A stretch of 64,000 nt of DNA from Aeromonas lusitana (lineage in GTDB: Bacteria; Pseudomonadota; Gammaproteobacteria; Enterobacterales; Aeromonadaceae): the NCBI RefSeq assembly GCF_002812985.1, contig NZ_PGCP01000014.1, forward strand, positions 62,001-126,000, written 5' to 3'. A program made the translations under genes and the position numbers. Each line of letters begins with the position of its first letter. The stretch's first letter is position 1. Below are positions 27,461 to 36,990 of the stretch, piece by piece. The notes beneath the pieces are model-generated. The model did no database searches and was not told the origin of the DNA. It saw nothing but the letters and a program-made list of their open reading frames with translations.

Positions 27461-28378
27461 ATGCTGAGAATGATCGTTGCCATGGGCCTGACCCGCTGGC
27501 GTTACATTGGTTTGTGGATGTCCGTGCTGCTGACCGTCGCCAGCATCGCCGTGCTGGCCATCAATGGCCTCTCTCTCGGGCTCGATTTCACCGGCGGTAT
27601 CTTGCTGGAGTTTCGGATCCAGACCCTGAAGGAGGCCCATGAGCTCAATGCCCTGCTGAGCGCCCCCCTGGCGGGGGCGGTGGAGCTGAGCGGCGCCGGC
27701 GTCCCCGGCGAGTGGCTCATCAAGCTGCCCCCCCACGAGCTGCCCTGGCCGGCGGAGGAGTTGGCAAGCATGCTGGGCCAGCAGCTGAATCTGCCGGTGG
27801 AGCTGCTGCGCACCACCATAGTTGGGCCTCAGGTGGGCGCCGAGCTGTTCCAGCAGGGGATGCTGGCGGTGCTGGTGGCGTCTTTGGCCATCTCGGGTTA
27901 TCTCGCGGTGCGCTTCGAGTGGCGCCAGGCCATCGGCATCCTGGTGTCGGTGCTGCATGACGGCCTGGTGGCCATGGGGCTCTTGGCGCTCTTCAACATC
28001 GAGTTCGATCTCAACGTGATTGCGGGCCTGATGGCGGTGATTGGCTATTCCTTGAACGACAGTATCGTCATCTCGGACCGGTTGCGGGATCTGCTGGGTT
28101 CACGCACCCAGATGGGGATCCACGAGTGCTCGGACGTGGCCATCAAGGCCACCTTCAGCCGCACCATGATCACCTCGGGCACGACGCTCTTCACCGTCGG
28201 GGCCCTGCTGCTGTTCGGGGGCGATGCACTCTACGGCTTCTCCTTCACCCTGTTCGCCGGCATCCTGGTGGGGACCCTCTCTTCCATCACGGTGGCGTCC
28301 ACCGTGCAGGAGCTGCTGGGCCTCTCACCCCAGGCCTATCAGAAGAAAGAGGAAGAGAGCCTGGCCGAAGCGGCCTGA
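27461..28378 (+). CDS. secF: Protein-export membrane protein SecF (second, SecF2-like copy)
   Basis: The 305-aa partner of SecD has LGLDFTGGILLEFRIQ after the first membrane segment, then five C-terminal segments. These carry IGYSLNDSIVISDRLRDLLG and TTLFTVGALLLFGGDALYGF, as in SecF. GAGG precedes ATG 27461. A 97-base gap separates it from secD. The end is GLSPQAYQKKEEE. A bidirectional terminator follows. Confidence 0.92.
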   Translation: MLRMIVAMGLTRWRYIGLWMSVLLTVASIAVLAINGLSLGLDFTGGILLEFRIQTLKEAHELNALLSAPLAGAVELSGAGVPGEWLIKLPPHELPWPAEELASMLGQQLNLPVELLRTTIVGPQVGAELFQQGMLAVLVASLAISGYLAVRFEWRQAIGILVSVLHDGLVAMGLLALFNIEFDLNVIAGLMAVIGYSLNDSIVISDRLRDLLGSRTQMGIHECSDVAIKATFSRTMITSGTTLFTVGALLLFGGDALYGFSFTLFAGILVGTLSSITVASTVQELLGLSPQAYQKKEEESLAEAA

Positions 28379-28398
28379 CGCGTCCTTGAGTCACCACG

Positions 28399-28427
28399 AA
28401 AAACGGGCCAGCTGGCCCGTTTTTTTA
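28399..28427 (+). terminator. Bidirectional terminator
   Basis: AAAACGGGCCAGCTGGCCCGTTTTTT forms a near-perfect palindromic hairpin with A- and U-runs, between secF and the convergent DUF924 gene. Confidence 0.93.
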
Positions 28428-28450
28428 TCTCTCTGCGCGCTGTCGCTGTC

Positions 28451-29053
28451 CTAGAATCCGGAACCTGGCTGCTGCAAGAAGGCGGTCTCTTCTCCCTGAT
28501 CTGCACGGCCCAGGATGGCGTTGCGATGGGGGAAGCGGCCGAAGCGATCGACGATCACCTGGTGGCGGCGGGCGAAATCCGCGAAGCCCTCGAAGGTGGC
28601 CTGGGCCGGGGTGCCGACCTGCTCGGCCGCCAGCGCCTCGAACAGGGCCACGCTCCTGGCCTGCTGCTCGCTGGACTCAGCATGCTCCAGCGGCAGGTAG
28701 AAGAAGACCCGGCCAAGGGGCGAGAGCGCCTTGTCCGCCCCCAGCATCAGTCCCTTCAGGCAGAGTTCTCGCGCCTTGGCATCCTGGGCGAAGGCGCCCG
28801 GGGTGCCTCTATGGATGTTGCGCGGCAGCTGATCCAGCAGCAGGATCAGCGCGAGACGCCCGACGGGCACCTCGGCCCAAGCATCCAGGGCGCCGCTGGC
28901 GGCAGCCTCGGCCAGCTCACCGAAGCGGCTCTCGAGCAGGGCATCTGTCTCGTCGCTTTTGCCCCACCAGAGCGGGGATTGGCGCTTGGCGCGGGTGGTG
29001 TCGTCGGCGTCATCGCCAAACCAGAAATCGAGCAAAGGTTGCCAGGGCTGCAT
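28451..29053 (-). CDS. DUF924 family protein
   Basis: The 200-aa helical protein begins MQPWQPLLDFWFGDDADD and contains SPLWWGKSDETDALL, LALILLLDQLPRNIHRGTPGAF and FADFARRHQVIVDRFGRFPHRN, the conserved blocks of DUF924. Function is unknown; it is described as TPR-like. AAGGAG precedes the start at 29053, and 19 extra upstream codons lack a ribosome-binding site. It converges on secF. Confidence 0.88.
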   Translation of the reverse strand: MQPWQPLLDFWFGDDADDTTRAKRQSPLWWGKSDETDALLESRFGELAEAAASGALDAWAEVPVGRLALILLLDQLPRNIHRGTPGAFAQDAKARELCLKGLMLGADKALSPLGRVFFYLPLEHAESSEQQARSVALFEALAAEQVGTPAQATFEGFADFARRHQVIVDRFGRFPHRNAILGRADQGEETAFLQQPGSGF

Positions 29054-29292
29054 GGAAACTCCTTGGGCCGAGAGGCTCATGGGTGAAACAAGGCCAATTG
29101 GCCCTGTCATGGGGGCTGCCGAAACGGCGGCTTCTCGCTACACTGTGCCATCTTTTGCCCGAAATGAGGAAGCCCCCTGGTCACAGGCCCATGCTTGGCC
29201 GACCGGGTGGCCTTGTCCGCGAGCCCTTGTCCGTGAGGCCAATGGCGCGGGCAGGGGTGGCGGCCTCGCGACCGATATGAGGAATGCTTGAT

Positions 29293-30207
29293 ATGGCCGG
29301 AACCAGTTTGTTGGCCCTGCTCGACGATATTGCCAGCGTGCTCGATGACGTGGCCCTGATGACCAAGATGGCGGCCAAGAAGACCGCCGGCGTGCTCGGG
29401 GACGATCTCGCCCTCAACGCCGAGCAGGTGTCCGGGGTGCGGGCGGAGCGGGAGCTGCCGGTGGTGTGGGCGGTGGCCAAGGGGTCGTTTCGCAACAAGC
29501 TCATCCTGGTGCCTGCCGCCATTGCCATCAGCGTCCTGGTGCCCTGGCTCATCACCCCCTTGCTGATGTTGGGGGGCGCCTACCTCTGCTTCGAGGGCGC
29601 GGAGAAGCTGGCCCACAAGTTCCTGCCCCACGAGGCCGCGGGGGATGCGCATGCAGGCCCCATTCCTGACGATCTGGTGGCTTTCGAGCAGCAGAAGATC
29701 AAGGGGGCCATTCGCACCGATTTCATCCTCTCCGCCGAGATCATAGTGATAGCCCTCGGCACAGTGCAGGGCACCAGCCTGGGTCTGCAGATCTCGGTGG
29801 TGGCGGGCATAGCCCTGTTGATGACAGTGGGGGTCTACGGTCTGGTGGGGCTCATCGTCAAGCTCGACGACATAGGCCTGCACCTGTTGCAAAAAACGGA
29901 TGCCAGCGCCCTGCGCCGCGCGTTCGGGCGAGGTCTGCTGGTGACGGCCCCCAAGCTGATGCACCTGCTGGCACTGGTCGGTACCATCGCCATGTTCATG
30001 GTCGGTGGCGGCATCCTGGTCCACGGTTGGCCCTTCGTGCATCACCTCATCGAAGGGGTGGCCGCGAGTCTAGCTCCCTTGGCAGGGGTGGGCGCCGTGC
30101 TGGCCGCCGTGACGCCGACCCTGCTCAACGCCCTGGTGGGCGTGCTGGCGGGCCTGGTACTGGTGCTGGCCATGACGCTGGTGAGCCGACTCAAACCCGC
30201 CAAGTAA
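29293..30207 (+). CDS. yedI: DUF808 inner-membrane protein YedI
   Basis: The 304-aa protein matches E. coli YedI closely: MAGTSLLALLDDIASVLDDV at the N-terminus, AAKKTAGVLGDDLALN, VRAERELPVVWAVAKGS and KIKGAIRTDFILSAEI. It has about six hydrophobic segments. Function is unknown. The start is taken as ATG 29293 by homology; an ATG three codons upstream directly abuts the AGGA site. The gene stands alone. Confidence 0.9.
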   Translation: MAGTSLLALLDDIASVLDDVALMTKMAAKKTAGVLGDDLALNAEQVSGVRAERELPVVWAVAKGSFRNKLILVPAAIAISVLVPWLITPLLMLGGAYLCFEGAEKLAHKFLPHEAAGDAHAGPIPDDLVAFEQQKIKGAIRTDFILSAEIIVIALGTVQGTSLGLQISVVAGIALLMTVGVYGLVGLIVKLDDIGLHLLQKTDASALRRAFGRGLLVTAPKLMHLLALVGTIAMFMVGGGILVHGWPFVHHLIEGVAASLAPLAGVGAVLAAVTPTLLNALVGVLAGLVLVLAMTLVSRLKPAK

Positions 30208-30372
30208 GGGACCTGCGACCGGGGCCTAGCCCCTATTCCAGACATCCCGAACATCCTGTTTGTTGACCAGAATGGGGGCTAGGCAATCGCCTGCCCCCTT
30301 CGTACTATCTGGCTGCGACTGCCCAGCAGAGGCGGCGCCACCCGATTTGGACGCAAACAAACAAGGACAGTT

Positions 30373-32151
30373 ATGATGCCACTCCTCTGGCAGGATGATC
30401 ACATCTTCGCCGCCCCCGACTGCCCGGCCGTCGACGCCGCTTTCCACCATGCACAGCAGTTGCTGACCAGCCTGAGGCCGCTGCTGGACGAGCTGCCCGC
30501 CACCCGGGACACCAATGCGCTTAGGCACCTGCTTCGCACCATACGGCGGCAGGCCGAGGAGGTGACGCGGCTGGCCTGGAATGCCCAGACCTATGGTTAC
30601 AACCGCTTGAGCCGCAATGGTCGCGATGAGCCCGCCAAGGTGCTGCTCTCCCGTGGCCAGCAGTTGCAGGCAAGCCTGGCCCAGCTCATCAAACCCGTGG
30701 CCCTGTTCTGGCTGAATGCCCCCAAGGAGCAGGTGCGACTGCTGCTGCAGGATCCCGAGCTGTTCGAGCTGGCCTATGACATTCGCCACGCCCGTCGGCT
30801 GCAGGATCAGCGGCTGTCGCTTGAGTCAGAGCAGCTGATCGAGGGGCTGGCGGTGGACGGCCTGCAGGCCTGGGGAGATCTCTACGACGGCCTGGTGGGC
30901 AGGCTCAGCCCTCGGGTTGAGGGCGAGCCCATGGGGCTGGCGCAGGCGGACAACCTGCTCTCACACCCGGACAGGGCGCGGCGCACCCACGCCTGGCACG
31001 CTATTCAGGCCGCCTGGGCTGGCGAGCAGGAGACGGTGGCGGCCATCCTCAATGCCATCAATGGCTGGCGCAACGAGCTCGCCACCCAGCGTGGCAAGGA
31101 GCGTCGGCTCGATGCCCTGGACGTCTCCTGCCATCAGGGTCATCTCGAGCGCCGCACGCTAGAGACCCTGATGGGGGAGGCGGATGCTCACAAGGAGCTC
31201 GGCAGGCGGGCCCTGCGGGCCATGGCAAGCGCCCAGGGAATCAACGATTTCGCCCCCTGGGATCTCTATGCGCCGCCCCCCGCGACGAGTTCGGTCGCCA
31301 TCAATCTGGCGCAGGCCCTCACCCTGGTGGCGGATGCGTTCGGGAGTTTCGACCCCGAGATGGGGGCCTTCGTGCACCAGATGGCCGAGCGTGGCTGGAT
31401 TGATGCCAACCCGAGCGAACACAGGCGCAGCGGCGCCTACAGCACCGAGTATGCCCATCCCGCCGAGCCCAGGGTGTTCATGACCTTCGAGGGCACCCTG
31501 GACAACGTCATCACCCTGGCTCACGAGCTCGGCCACGCCTGGCACAGCTGGGTGCTGCGGGAGCTGCCGCTGGAGCAGCGGGACTATCCCAAGACGCTCG
31601 CCGAGACGGCCTCCCTGTTTGCCGAGACGCTAGTGCGGGAGGCGCTGTATGGGCGCATGGAGACCCGGGAGCAGCGGCGGGACATCGCCTGGATGGACGG
31701 GGAGCGGGCCGCCAGCATGCTGCTGGACGTTCCGTCCCGTTTTGCGTTCGAGCGGGCTCTGGTGGCGGCGCGGGAGCAGGGGTATGTGGGGGCGAGCCAG
31801 CTCAGGGCCATGATGAAATCTGCCAAGGAGCAGTGGTATGGTGACAGCCTTTGCCAGTACGACGAGCTGTTCTGGGCCAGCAAGGGGCACTTCTCCATCG
31901 CCGATCTCGGGTTTTACAACTACCCGTATCTGTTTGGCTACCTGTTCAGCCTGGGGCTCTATGCCCAGAAGGAGCGGGTGGGGGATGACTTCGTCGAGGC
32001 CTACCGGGCGTTGCTCACCGACACAGGGCGCATGAGCGCCGAAGATCTGGTGGAGAAGCACCTCGGCATCGATATTCGCGAGCCCGCCTTCTGGCAGGAG
32101 AGCCTGCGTCAGGTAGAAGAGGCGGTCGCGCGTCTCGAGCGGCTGGTGTAG
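30373..32151 (+). CDS. M3 family oligoendopeptidase, copy 1
   Basis: The 592-aa zinc metallopeptidase has HELGHAWHSW at H384 (HExxH) and the downstream glutamate ligand in the LAETASLFAETL segment. It lacks a signal peptide, so it is cytosolic. It probably degrades short peptides, fitting with the Opp peptide importer in the same window. A second, similar gene follows 91 bp downstream; shared blocks include WAGEQETVAAILNA and LDALDVSCHQ. M3B/PepF-type assignment is from the overall pattern. AAGGA precedes ATG 30373. Confidence 0.88.
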   Translation: MMPLLWQDDHIFAAPDCPAVDAAFHHAQQLLTSLRPLLDELPATRDTNALRHLLRTIRRQAEEVTRLAWNAQTYGYNRLSRNGRDEPAKVLLSRGQQLQASLAQLIKPVALFWLNAPKEQVRLLLQDPELFELAYDIRHARRLQDQRLSLESEQLIEGLAVDGLQAWGDLYDGLVGRLSPRVEGEPMGLAQADNLLSHPDRARRTHAWHAIQAAWAGEQETVAAILNAINGWRNELATQRGKERRLDALDVSCHQGHLERRTLETLMGEADAHKELGRRALRAMASAQGINDFAPWDLYAPPPATSSVAINLAQALTLVADAFGSFDPEMGAFVHQMAERGWIDANPSEHRRSGAYSTEYAHPAEPRVFMTFEGTLDNVITLAHELGHAWHSWVLRELPLEQRDYPKTLAETASLFAETLVREALYGRMETREQRRDIAWMDGERAASMLLDVPSRFAFERALVAAREQGYVGASQLRAMMKSAKEQWYGDSLCQYDELFWASKGHFSIADLGFYNYPYLFGYLFSLGLYAQKERVGDDFVEAYRALLTDTGRMSAEDLVEKHLGIDIREPAFWQESLRQVEEAVARLERLV

Positions 32152-32242
32152 TGCGCTGCCAGTCGCGAGACAGGCACCCTTTATCCGTGGTCCGCTGCGC
32201 CGGGCCACGCTGTTTTTGATAACGAATCAACACGAGTCGACG

Positions 32243-34051
32243 ATGCAACCCACCCAATACCCGCAGCAGTGGCAGAACCAGCATATCTATCCCTCCCTCG
32301 ACAGCAGCGTGCTGGAGGCAGACATGAGTCTGGCCCGCGCGAGCCTGGACGAGTTGAGTGACTTCATTGGCACCTTGGGCCTGGTGCGCGATCAGGCCGA
32401 TGCCCTGCAGGATTTCCTGCGAGAGGTGCGCCTGCGTGCCCAGCGCATCCGCAACATCGGCTGGAACGTGGCGGTGCTGGCGGCCTCCAAGGGCAGCCAG
32501 GATGCCCTGGATCCTCTGGCCAAGCAGTTGGCCTCCCGCGCCCGGGCCCTCAACGCTGATCTCTTCAAGGCACTGGCGCCGGTGGAAGATCTGATGCTGG
32601 GCTTGCCTGCGGCCGAGTTTGAACACCTGATACAAGATCCCTTGCTCGGGGAGGAGGATTATCGCCTGCGCCACGAGCGGCGCCTGCAGGATCAGCGCCT
32701 GCCGGTGGAGGCGGAGCAGCTGGTGATAGGGCTTGGTACCGACGGTCTGCACGGTTGGGGCAACCTCTATAACGATCTGGTGGGCAAGATCCGCCTGACC
32801 ATAGCCGGGCAGGAGATGGGGTTGGCACAGGCGAGCAACCTGTTGTCGAGCCCGGACAGGGCACTTCGTCGGGAAGCGTTCGATGCCATCAGTGCCGGCT
32901 GGGCCGGCGAGCAGGAGACGGTGGCCGCCATCCTCAACGCCCTCAATGGCTGGCGCCTGGAGCTGGCCCGCCAGCGCGGCAAGACGCGCTTGCTCGATGC
33001 GCTGGATGTTTCCTGCCACCAGAGCCACATCGATCGCGCCACCCTGGATACCCTGATGGCCGAGACCCATAAGGCCCGTGGTCTGGGCCAGCGGGCGCTG
33101 GCGCTGATGGCAGGCAAGCTTGGCATTTCGGACCTTGGGCCGGAGGACTTGTTCGCGCCGCCCCCGGCCGCGACCAGTCGGACCATCCCCTTCGAGGAGG
33201 CGATCGAGATCATTGCCCAGGCGTTCGCCGCCTTCGACTCCGAGATGGGGGCGTTCGCCCGCATGATGGCCGAGCGTGGCTGGATAGACGCGGCGCCCAC
33301 CCCGAACCGGCGCACCGGTGCCTATTGCACCAAGTTTGCCGATCCGGTGGAGCCGCGGGTCTTTATCACCTATGCGGGCACCATGGACAACGTCATCACG
33401 CTCGCCCACGAGCTCGGTCACGCCTGGCACAACTGGCTCATTCGCGATCTGCCCATGAGTCAGCGCAGCTACCCCATGACGCTGGCGGAGACCGCCTCCA
33501 TCTTCGCCGAAACCCTGGTGCGCAGCGCTTTATTCGAACAGGCGCAGACCCAAGAGCAACGCCAGGCCATCGCCTGGGCCGAGGCGGACGGCGCCGCCAC
33601 CTTCCTGGTCAACATTCCGGCTCGCTTCGCGTTCGAACAGGCCCTGGTGGCCGAGCGTCAGAAGGGCTATGTGTCGGCCACGAGACTCTGCGCCCTGACC
33701 GACGAGGCCTGGGGCACCTGGTATGAGGGGAGCCTCGTGCGCTATCACCCCCTGTTCTGGGCCGCCAAGGCGCATTTTTCCATCGCAGGCTTTGGTTTCT
33801 ACAACTATCCCTATCTGTTCGGTTACCTGTTCAGTCTCGGGGTCTATCACCAGCTGATGAGCCGCAAGGCCGCAGGGGAAACGAATGTCGCTCAGGCTTA
33901 TCGTGCCCTGCTGCGAGACACGGGCCGCATGAGTGCCGAGGAACTGGTGGAAAAACACCTGGGGCAGGACATCCGCGAGGCGACGTTCTGGCAGGGGAGC
34001 CTGGCGCTGGTGGCGGATGCGGTGACGCGCTTCGAGCAGACGCAGGGCTGA
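32243..34051 (+). CDS. M3 family oligoendopeptidase, copy 2
   Basis: The 602-aa paralogue of the preceding gene has HELGHAWHNW (HExxH near residue 389) and LAETASIFAETLV. It shares the WAGEQETVAAILNALNGW block and GFYNYPYLFGYLFSLG near the C-terminus with its neighbour. Tandem duplication followed by divergence is the simplest explanation, since identity appears moderate, not high. The start ATG 32243 (MQPTQYPQQWQNQHIYPSL) has only a weak GAG-type ribosome-binding site. A hairpin follows at 34078-34106. Confidence 0.88.
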   Translation: MQPTQYPQQWQNQHIYPSLDSSVLEADMSLARASLDELSDFIGTLGLVRDQADALQDFLREVRLRAQRIRNIGWNVAVLAASKGSQDALDPLAKQLASRARALNADLFKALAPVEDLMLGLPAAEFEHLIQDPLLGEEDYRLRHERRLQDQRLPVEAEQLVIGLGTDGLHGWGNLYNDLVGKIRLTIAGQEMGLAQASNLLSSPDRALRREAFDAISAGWAGEQETVAAILNALNGWRLELARQRGKTRLLDALDVSCHQSHIDRATLDTLMAETHKARGLGQRALALMAGKLGISDLGPEDLFAPPPAATSRTIPFEEAIEIIAQAFAAFDSEMGAFARMMAERGWIDAAPTPNRRTGAYCTKFADPVEPRVFITYAGTMDNVITLAHELGHAWHNWLIRDLPMSQRSYPMTLAETASIFAETLVRSALFEQAQTQEQRQAIAWAEADGAATFLVNIPARFAFEQALVAERQKGYVSATRLCALTDEAWGTWYEGSLVRYHPLFWAAKAHFSIAGFGFYNYPYLFGYLFSLGVYHQLMSRKAAGETNVAQAYRALLRDTGRMSAEELVEKHLGQDIREATFWQGSLALVADAVTRFEQTQG

Positions 34052-34077
34052 GGCCCGGCGCTCTGCAGCACAGAACG

Positions 34078-34106
34078 AGGTCCCGCCGAGATGGCGGGAT
34101 TTCTCT
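34078..34106 (+). terminator. Probable terminator after the M3 peptidase pair
   Basis: TCCCGCC pairs with GGCGGGA around GAGAT, followed by TTTCTCTT. The U-run is imperfect. Confidence 0.6.
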
Positions 34107-34295
34107 TATCGGGCGATGCCGGCGGCGGCCAGGCAGGGCCGATTTGTCCGCGAAGCGTCATAAACACCGGATGAAATGCGTTTTATGGCGGCCGGGGGCG
34201 TGATCCAAAGCAAGAAAGTTGGATGTTTTGGTGGCGCATGGGCCCGCCGCTGGAGTAGTTTCGATAGAACCGACACAGTTTCCGAGGTCTTATCC

Positions 34296-34835
34296 ATGAT
34301 CATCTATCTGCATGGCTTTGATGCCACCAGCCCCGGCAATCATGAGAAAGTGCTGCAGTTGCAGTTTATCGATGATGATGTGCGTTTCGTGCACTACAGC
34401 ACGGTTCACCCCCGCCATGACATGAGTCACCTGCTCAAGGAAGTGAAGAAGCAGCTCGACATGAGCACTGACCCCAAACCCCTCATCTGCGGGGTCGGTC
34501 TCGGTGGCTACTGGAGCGAGCGGATCGGTTTTCTGTGCGGCATCAAGCAGGTGATTTTCAACCCCAATCTCAACCCGGCGCAAAACATGCAGGGCAAGAT
34601 CGACCGGCCGGAAGAGTACGACGACATTGGCACCAAGTGTGTAACCGAATTTCGTAATAAAAATTCAGGAAACTGCCTGTGCATCCTTTCCGTTCAGGAT
34701 GAAATCCGCGATAATCGGGACACTGAACGTGATTTGAAGAACTATTACGACATCGTATGGGATGAGCGCGAGACCCATAAATTCAAGAACATCTCGCACC
34801 ATCTGCAACGGATGAAGGCCTTCAAGGAAGCCTGA
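34296..34835 (+). CDS. ycfP: YcfP-family alpha/beta-fold esterase
   Basis: The 179-aa protein aligns over its whole length with E. coli YcfP (180 aa): [20 protein letters not shown], the nucleophile region [31 protein letters not shown] and [16 protein letters not shown]. It is a UPF0227 member of unknown substrate. In E. coli the order is thiK-nagZ-ycfP-ndh. Here about 10 kb separates thiK from ycfP, but the ycfP-ndh link is kept. GAGG precedes ATG 34296. Confidence 0.92.
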   Translation: MIIYLHGFDATSPGNHEKVLQLQFIDDDVRFVHYSTVHPRHDMSHLLKEVKKQLDMSTDPKPLICGVGLGGYWSERIGFLCGIKQVIFNPNLNPAQNMQGKIDRPEEYDDIGTKCVTEFRNKNSGNCLCILSVQDEIRDNRDTERDLKNYYDIVWDERETHKFKNISHHLQRMKAFKEA

Positions 34836-34861
34836 GCCATCACGTCAACCGATTTCGTTTT

Positions 34862-34888
34862 AGGGAGCCAATGGCTCCCTTTCGTTTT
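34862..34888 (+). terminator. Hairpin between ycfP and ndh
   Basis: AGGGAGCC-AAT-GGCTCCCT is followed by TTCGTTTT. It lies just before the ndh ribosome-binding site and may be a terminator or attenuator. Confidence 0.7.
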
Positions 34889-34909
34889 GAGGAACTAAGG
34901 AAAATCATC

Positions 34910-36202
34910 ATGATGAATATTGTCGTTGTGGGCGGCGGCGCCGGCGGTCTCGAACTCGCGACCAGCCTGGGTCGCAAGCTGGGCAAGAAGAACAAGGCCA
35001 AGGTCACCCTGGTGGATCGCAACCGCACCCACCTGTGGAAACCCCTGCTGCACGAAGTGGCCACCGGCTCCATGGACGCGGGCATCGATGCCCTGAGCTA
35101 CCAGTCCCATGCCAAAAACCACGGTTTTGACTTCCAGCTCGGCAGCCTGACCGACATCAAGCGCGACGAGAAACGCATCGTGCTGGCGCCGATTCACGAC
35201 GAGAACGGCGATCTGGTGGTGCATGAGCGGGAAGTGCCTTACGACGTGCTGGTGATGGCGATTGGTTCCGTGTCCAACGACTTCAACACCAAGGGCATCA
35301 AGGATCACTGCATCTTCCTGGACAGCCCCTCCCAGGCTCATCGCTTCTACAACAGCATGATGAACCGCTTCCTGCAGTTCGCCACCGAATACCAGCCGGG
35401 CGACAAGGTGAAGATCGCCATCGTCGGCGGCGGCGCCACCGGGGTAGAGCTCTCCGCCGAGCTCTACAACGCGGTGGAGCAGCTCTACGCCTACGGCTTC
35501 AAGAACCTCACCACCGACAGCTTGAAGGTGACCCTGGTCGAAGCGGGCCCCCGCATCCTGCCGGCCCTGCCGGAGCGCATCAGCGGCGCCGCTCACCAGG
35601 AGCTGGTGAAGCTCGGGGTGGACGTGCGCACCGCCACCATGATCACCGAAGCTACTGCTGAGGGGCTGCATACCAAGGATGGCGAGCTGATTGAAGCTGA
35701 CCTCATGGTGTGGGCCGCAGGTATCAAGGCGCCTGACTTCATGAAGGACATCGCGGGTCTGGAGACCAACCGCATCAACCAGCTGGTGGTGAAAGAGACC
35801 CTGCAGACCACCCGTGACGAGAACATATTCGTCATCGGCGACTGCGCCGCCTGCCCGCAGCCGGATGGCAAGTTCGTGCCGCCGCGCGCCCAGTCTGCTC
35901 ACCAGATGGCGAGCCAGGCGTTCAAGAACATCTTGGCCAAGATGAACGGCGGCGAGATGAAGCCCTACCTCTACCACGATCACGGCTCCCTCGTCTCTTT
36001 GAGTCGCTTCTCCACCGTGGGCAGCCTGATGGGCAACCTGATGCGTGGCTCCATGATGGTGGAAGGTTACCTGGCGCGCATGGTCTACATCAGCCTGTAT
36101 CGCATGCACCAGGTGGCCCTGCACGGCTACATCAAGACCGGCCTCATCATGCTGGTGGGCCGCATCAACCGGGTGCTGCGCCCGAGCATGAAGCTGCACT
36201 GA
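34910..36202 (+). CDS. ndh: Type II NADH:quinone oxidoreductase Ndh
   Basis: The 430-aa flavoprotein has two nucleotide-binding folds, [17 protein letters not shown] for FAD at the start and [16 protein letters not shown] for NADH in the middle, and the C-terminal FAD contact FVIGDCAA. The final amphipathic region ([14 protein letters not shown]...[13 protein letters not shown]) anchors it to the inner-membrane face. It oxidises NADH with quinone without pumping ions. AAGGA precedes ATG 34910. The ycfP-ndh neighbourhood matches E. coli. Confidence 0.96.
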   Translation: MMNIVVVGGGAGGLELATSLGRKLGKKNKAKVTLVDRNRTHLWKPLLHEVATGSMDAGIDALSYQSHAKNHGFDFQLGSLTDIKRDEKRIVLAPIHDENGDLVVHEREVPYDVLVMAIGSVSNDFNTKGIKDHCIFLDSPSQAHRFYNSMMNRFLQFATEYQPGDKVKIAIVGGGATGVELSAELYNAVEQLYAYGFKNLTTDSLKVTLVEAGPRILPALPERISGAAHQELVKLGVDVRTATMITEATAEGLHTKDGELIEADLMVWAAGIKAPDFMKDIAGLETNRINQLVVKETLQTTRDENIFVIGDCAACPQPDGKFVPPRAQSAHQMASQAFKNILAKMNGGEMKPYLYHDHGSLVSLSRFSTVGSLMGNLMRGSMMVEGYLARMVYISLYRMHQVALHGYIKTGLIMLVGRINRVLRPSMKLH

Positions 36203-36212
36203 TACCCATAAT

Positions 36213-36238
36213 GGCCCGGCTCACCCCGGGCCTTTTTG
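36213..36238 (+). terminator. Terminator of ndh
   Basis: GGCCCGG and CCGGGCC form the stem, followed by TTTTTGC, 10 bases after the stop codon. Confidence 0.85.
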
Positions 36239-36263
36239 CATCTCACCAACATGAGGCCCGCTT

Positions 36264-36911
36264 GTGACTACCACTTCTTGCGAGGAGGTTGGCTTCCAGG
36301 GGCCGCACAGCCCCCTGACCACGCTCCTGCTGGCGGCATGCGACATCCTGTTCCTGCTGCTGCTCACCCTGATCCCGACCCTGACCGTCGCCCTCGATCT
36401 GCGCTGGCTCCATAACGCCGTGGGAGAGGCCTCCATCACAGAGCTGCTGCAGGAAGGGATATTGCTCGCCATCGTCATCGGCCTGTACTGGAAGGGCCGG
36501 GTTCTGCCCGAGGTGCGCGCCTTCCTGTGGCTCATCGCCGGCTTCTTTGGCTGCCTGCTGATCCGCGAGCTGGACGTGTTCTTCGACATGATCTGGCACG
36601 GCTTCTGGGTCTATCCGGCCCTGTTGCTGGCCACGGCGACCCTGGTGCACACCTGGCGTCACGGCCGCGCCACCCTGCTCAGCGGCGCCGCCCGCTTCGC
36701 GCAGCACCGCAGCGCCCTGTTCACCCTATTCGGCCTGCTGCTGGTGGCCGTGTTCAGCCGGGTGTTTGGCAGCGGCTCCCTGCTGTGGAACGAGATCCTG
36801 GGGGTGAGCAATGCCTTCGAGTTCAAGACCGCCCTGCAGGAGGGGATAGAGCTGCTGGGCTACTCCTATGTCGCCTACGGCATATTGACCCACGGCGGCT
36901 ACCTGCGTTAG
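36264..36911 (+). CDS. Uncharacterised polytopic membrane protein
   Basis: The 215-aa protein has about six hydrophobic segments (LLLAACDILFLLLLTLIPTL, GILLAIVIGLYW, FLWLIAGFFGCLLI, GFWVYPALLLATATL, LFTLFGLLLVAVF). The acidic motif LIRELDVFFD lies in one segment and FKTALQEGIELLGYSYVAYG near the end. The start is a GTG at 36264 with GAGG seven bases upstream. I do not recognise the family. It lies downstream of ndh after a terminator and converges on the FadL-type gene. Confidence 0.8.
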   Translation: MTTTSCEEVGFQGPHSPLTTLLLAACDILFLLLLTLIPTLTVALDLRWLHNAVGEASITELLQEGILLAIVIGLYWKGRVLPEVRAFLWLIAGFFGCLLIRELDVFFDMIWHGFWVYPALLLATATLVHTWRHGRATLLSGAARFAQHRSALFTLFGLLLVAVFSRVFGSGSLLWNEILGVSNAFEFKTALQEGIELLGYSYVAYGILTHGGYLR

Positions 36912-36932
36912 GCACCCCTGTTGTCTTCATGA

Positions 36933-36960
36933 AAAAGCCGCTCCCTGAGCGGCTTTTTTG
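36933..36960 (+). terminator. Bidirectional terminator
   Basis: AAAAAGCCGCTC and GAGCGGCTTTTTT pair around CCT, between the membrane-protein gene and the convergent FadL-type gene. Confidence 0.93.
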
Positions 36961-36990
36961 ATGGGCTTTTTGGGATGGGATATGGGGCGT

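Noticed and set aside
25561-28378. Housekeeping secDF locus
   Set aside because: yajC and tgt, normally adjacent, are absent, so a paralogous secDF2 is more likely.
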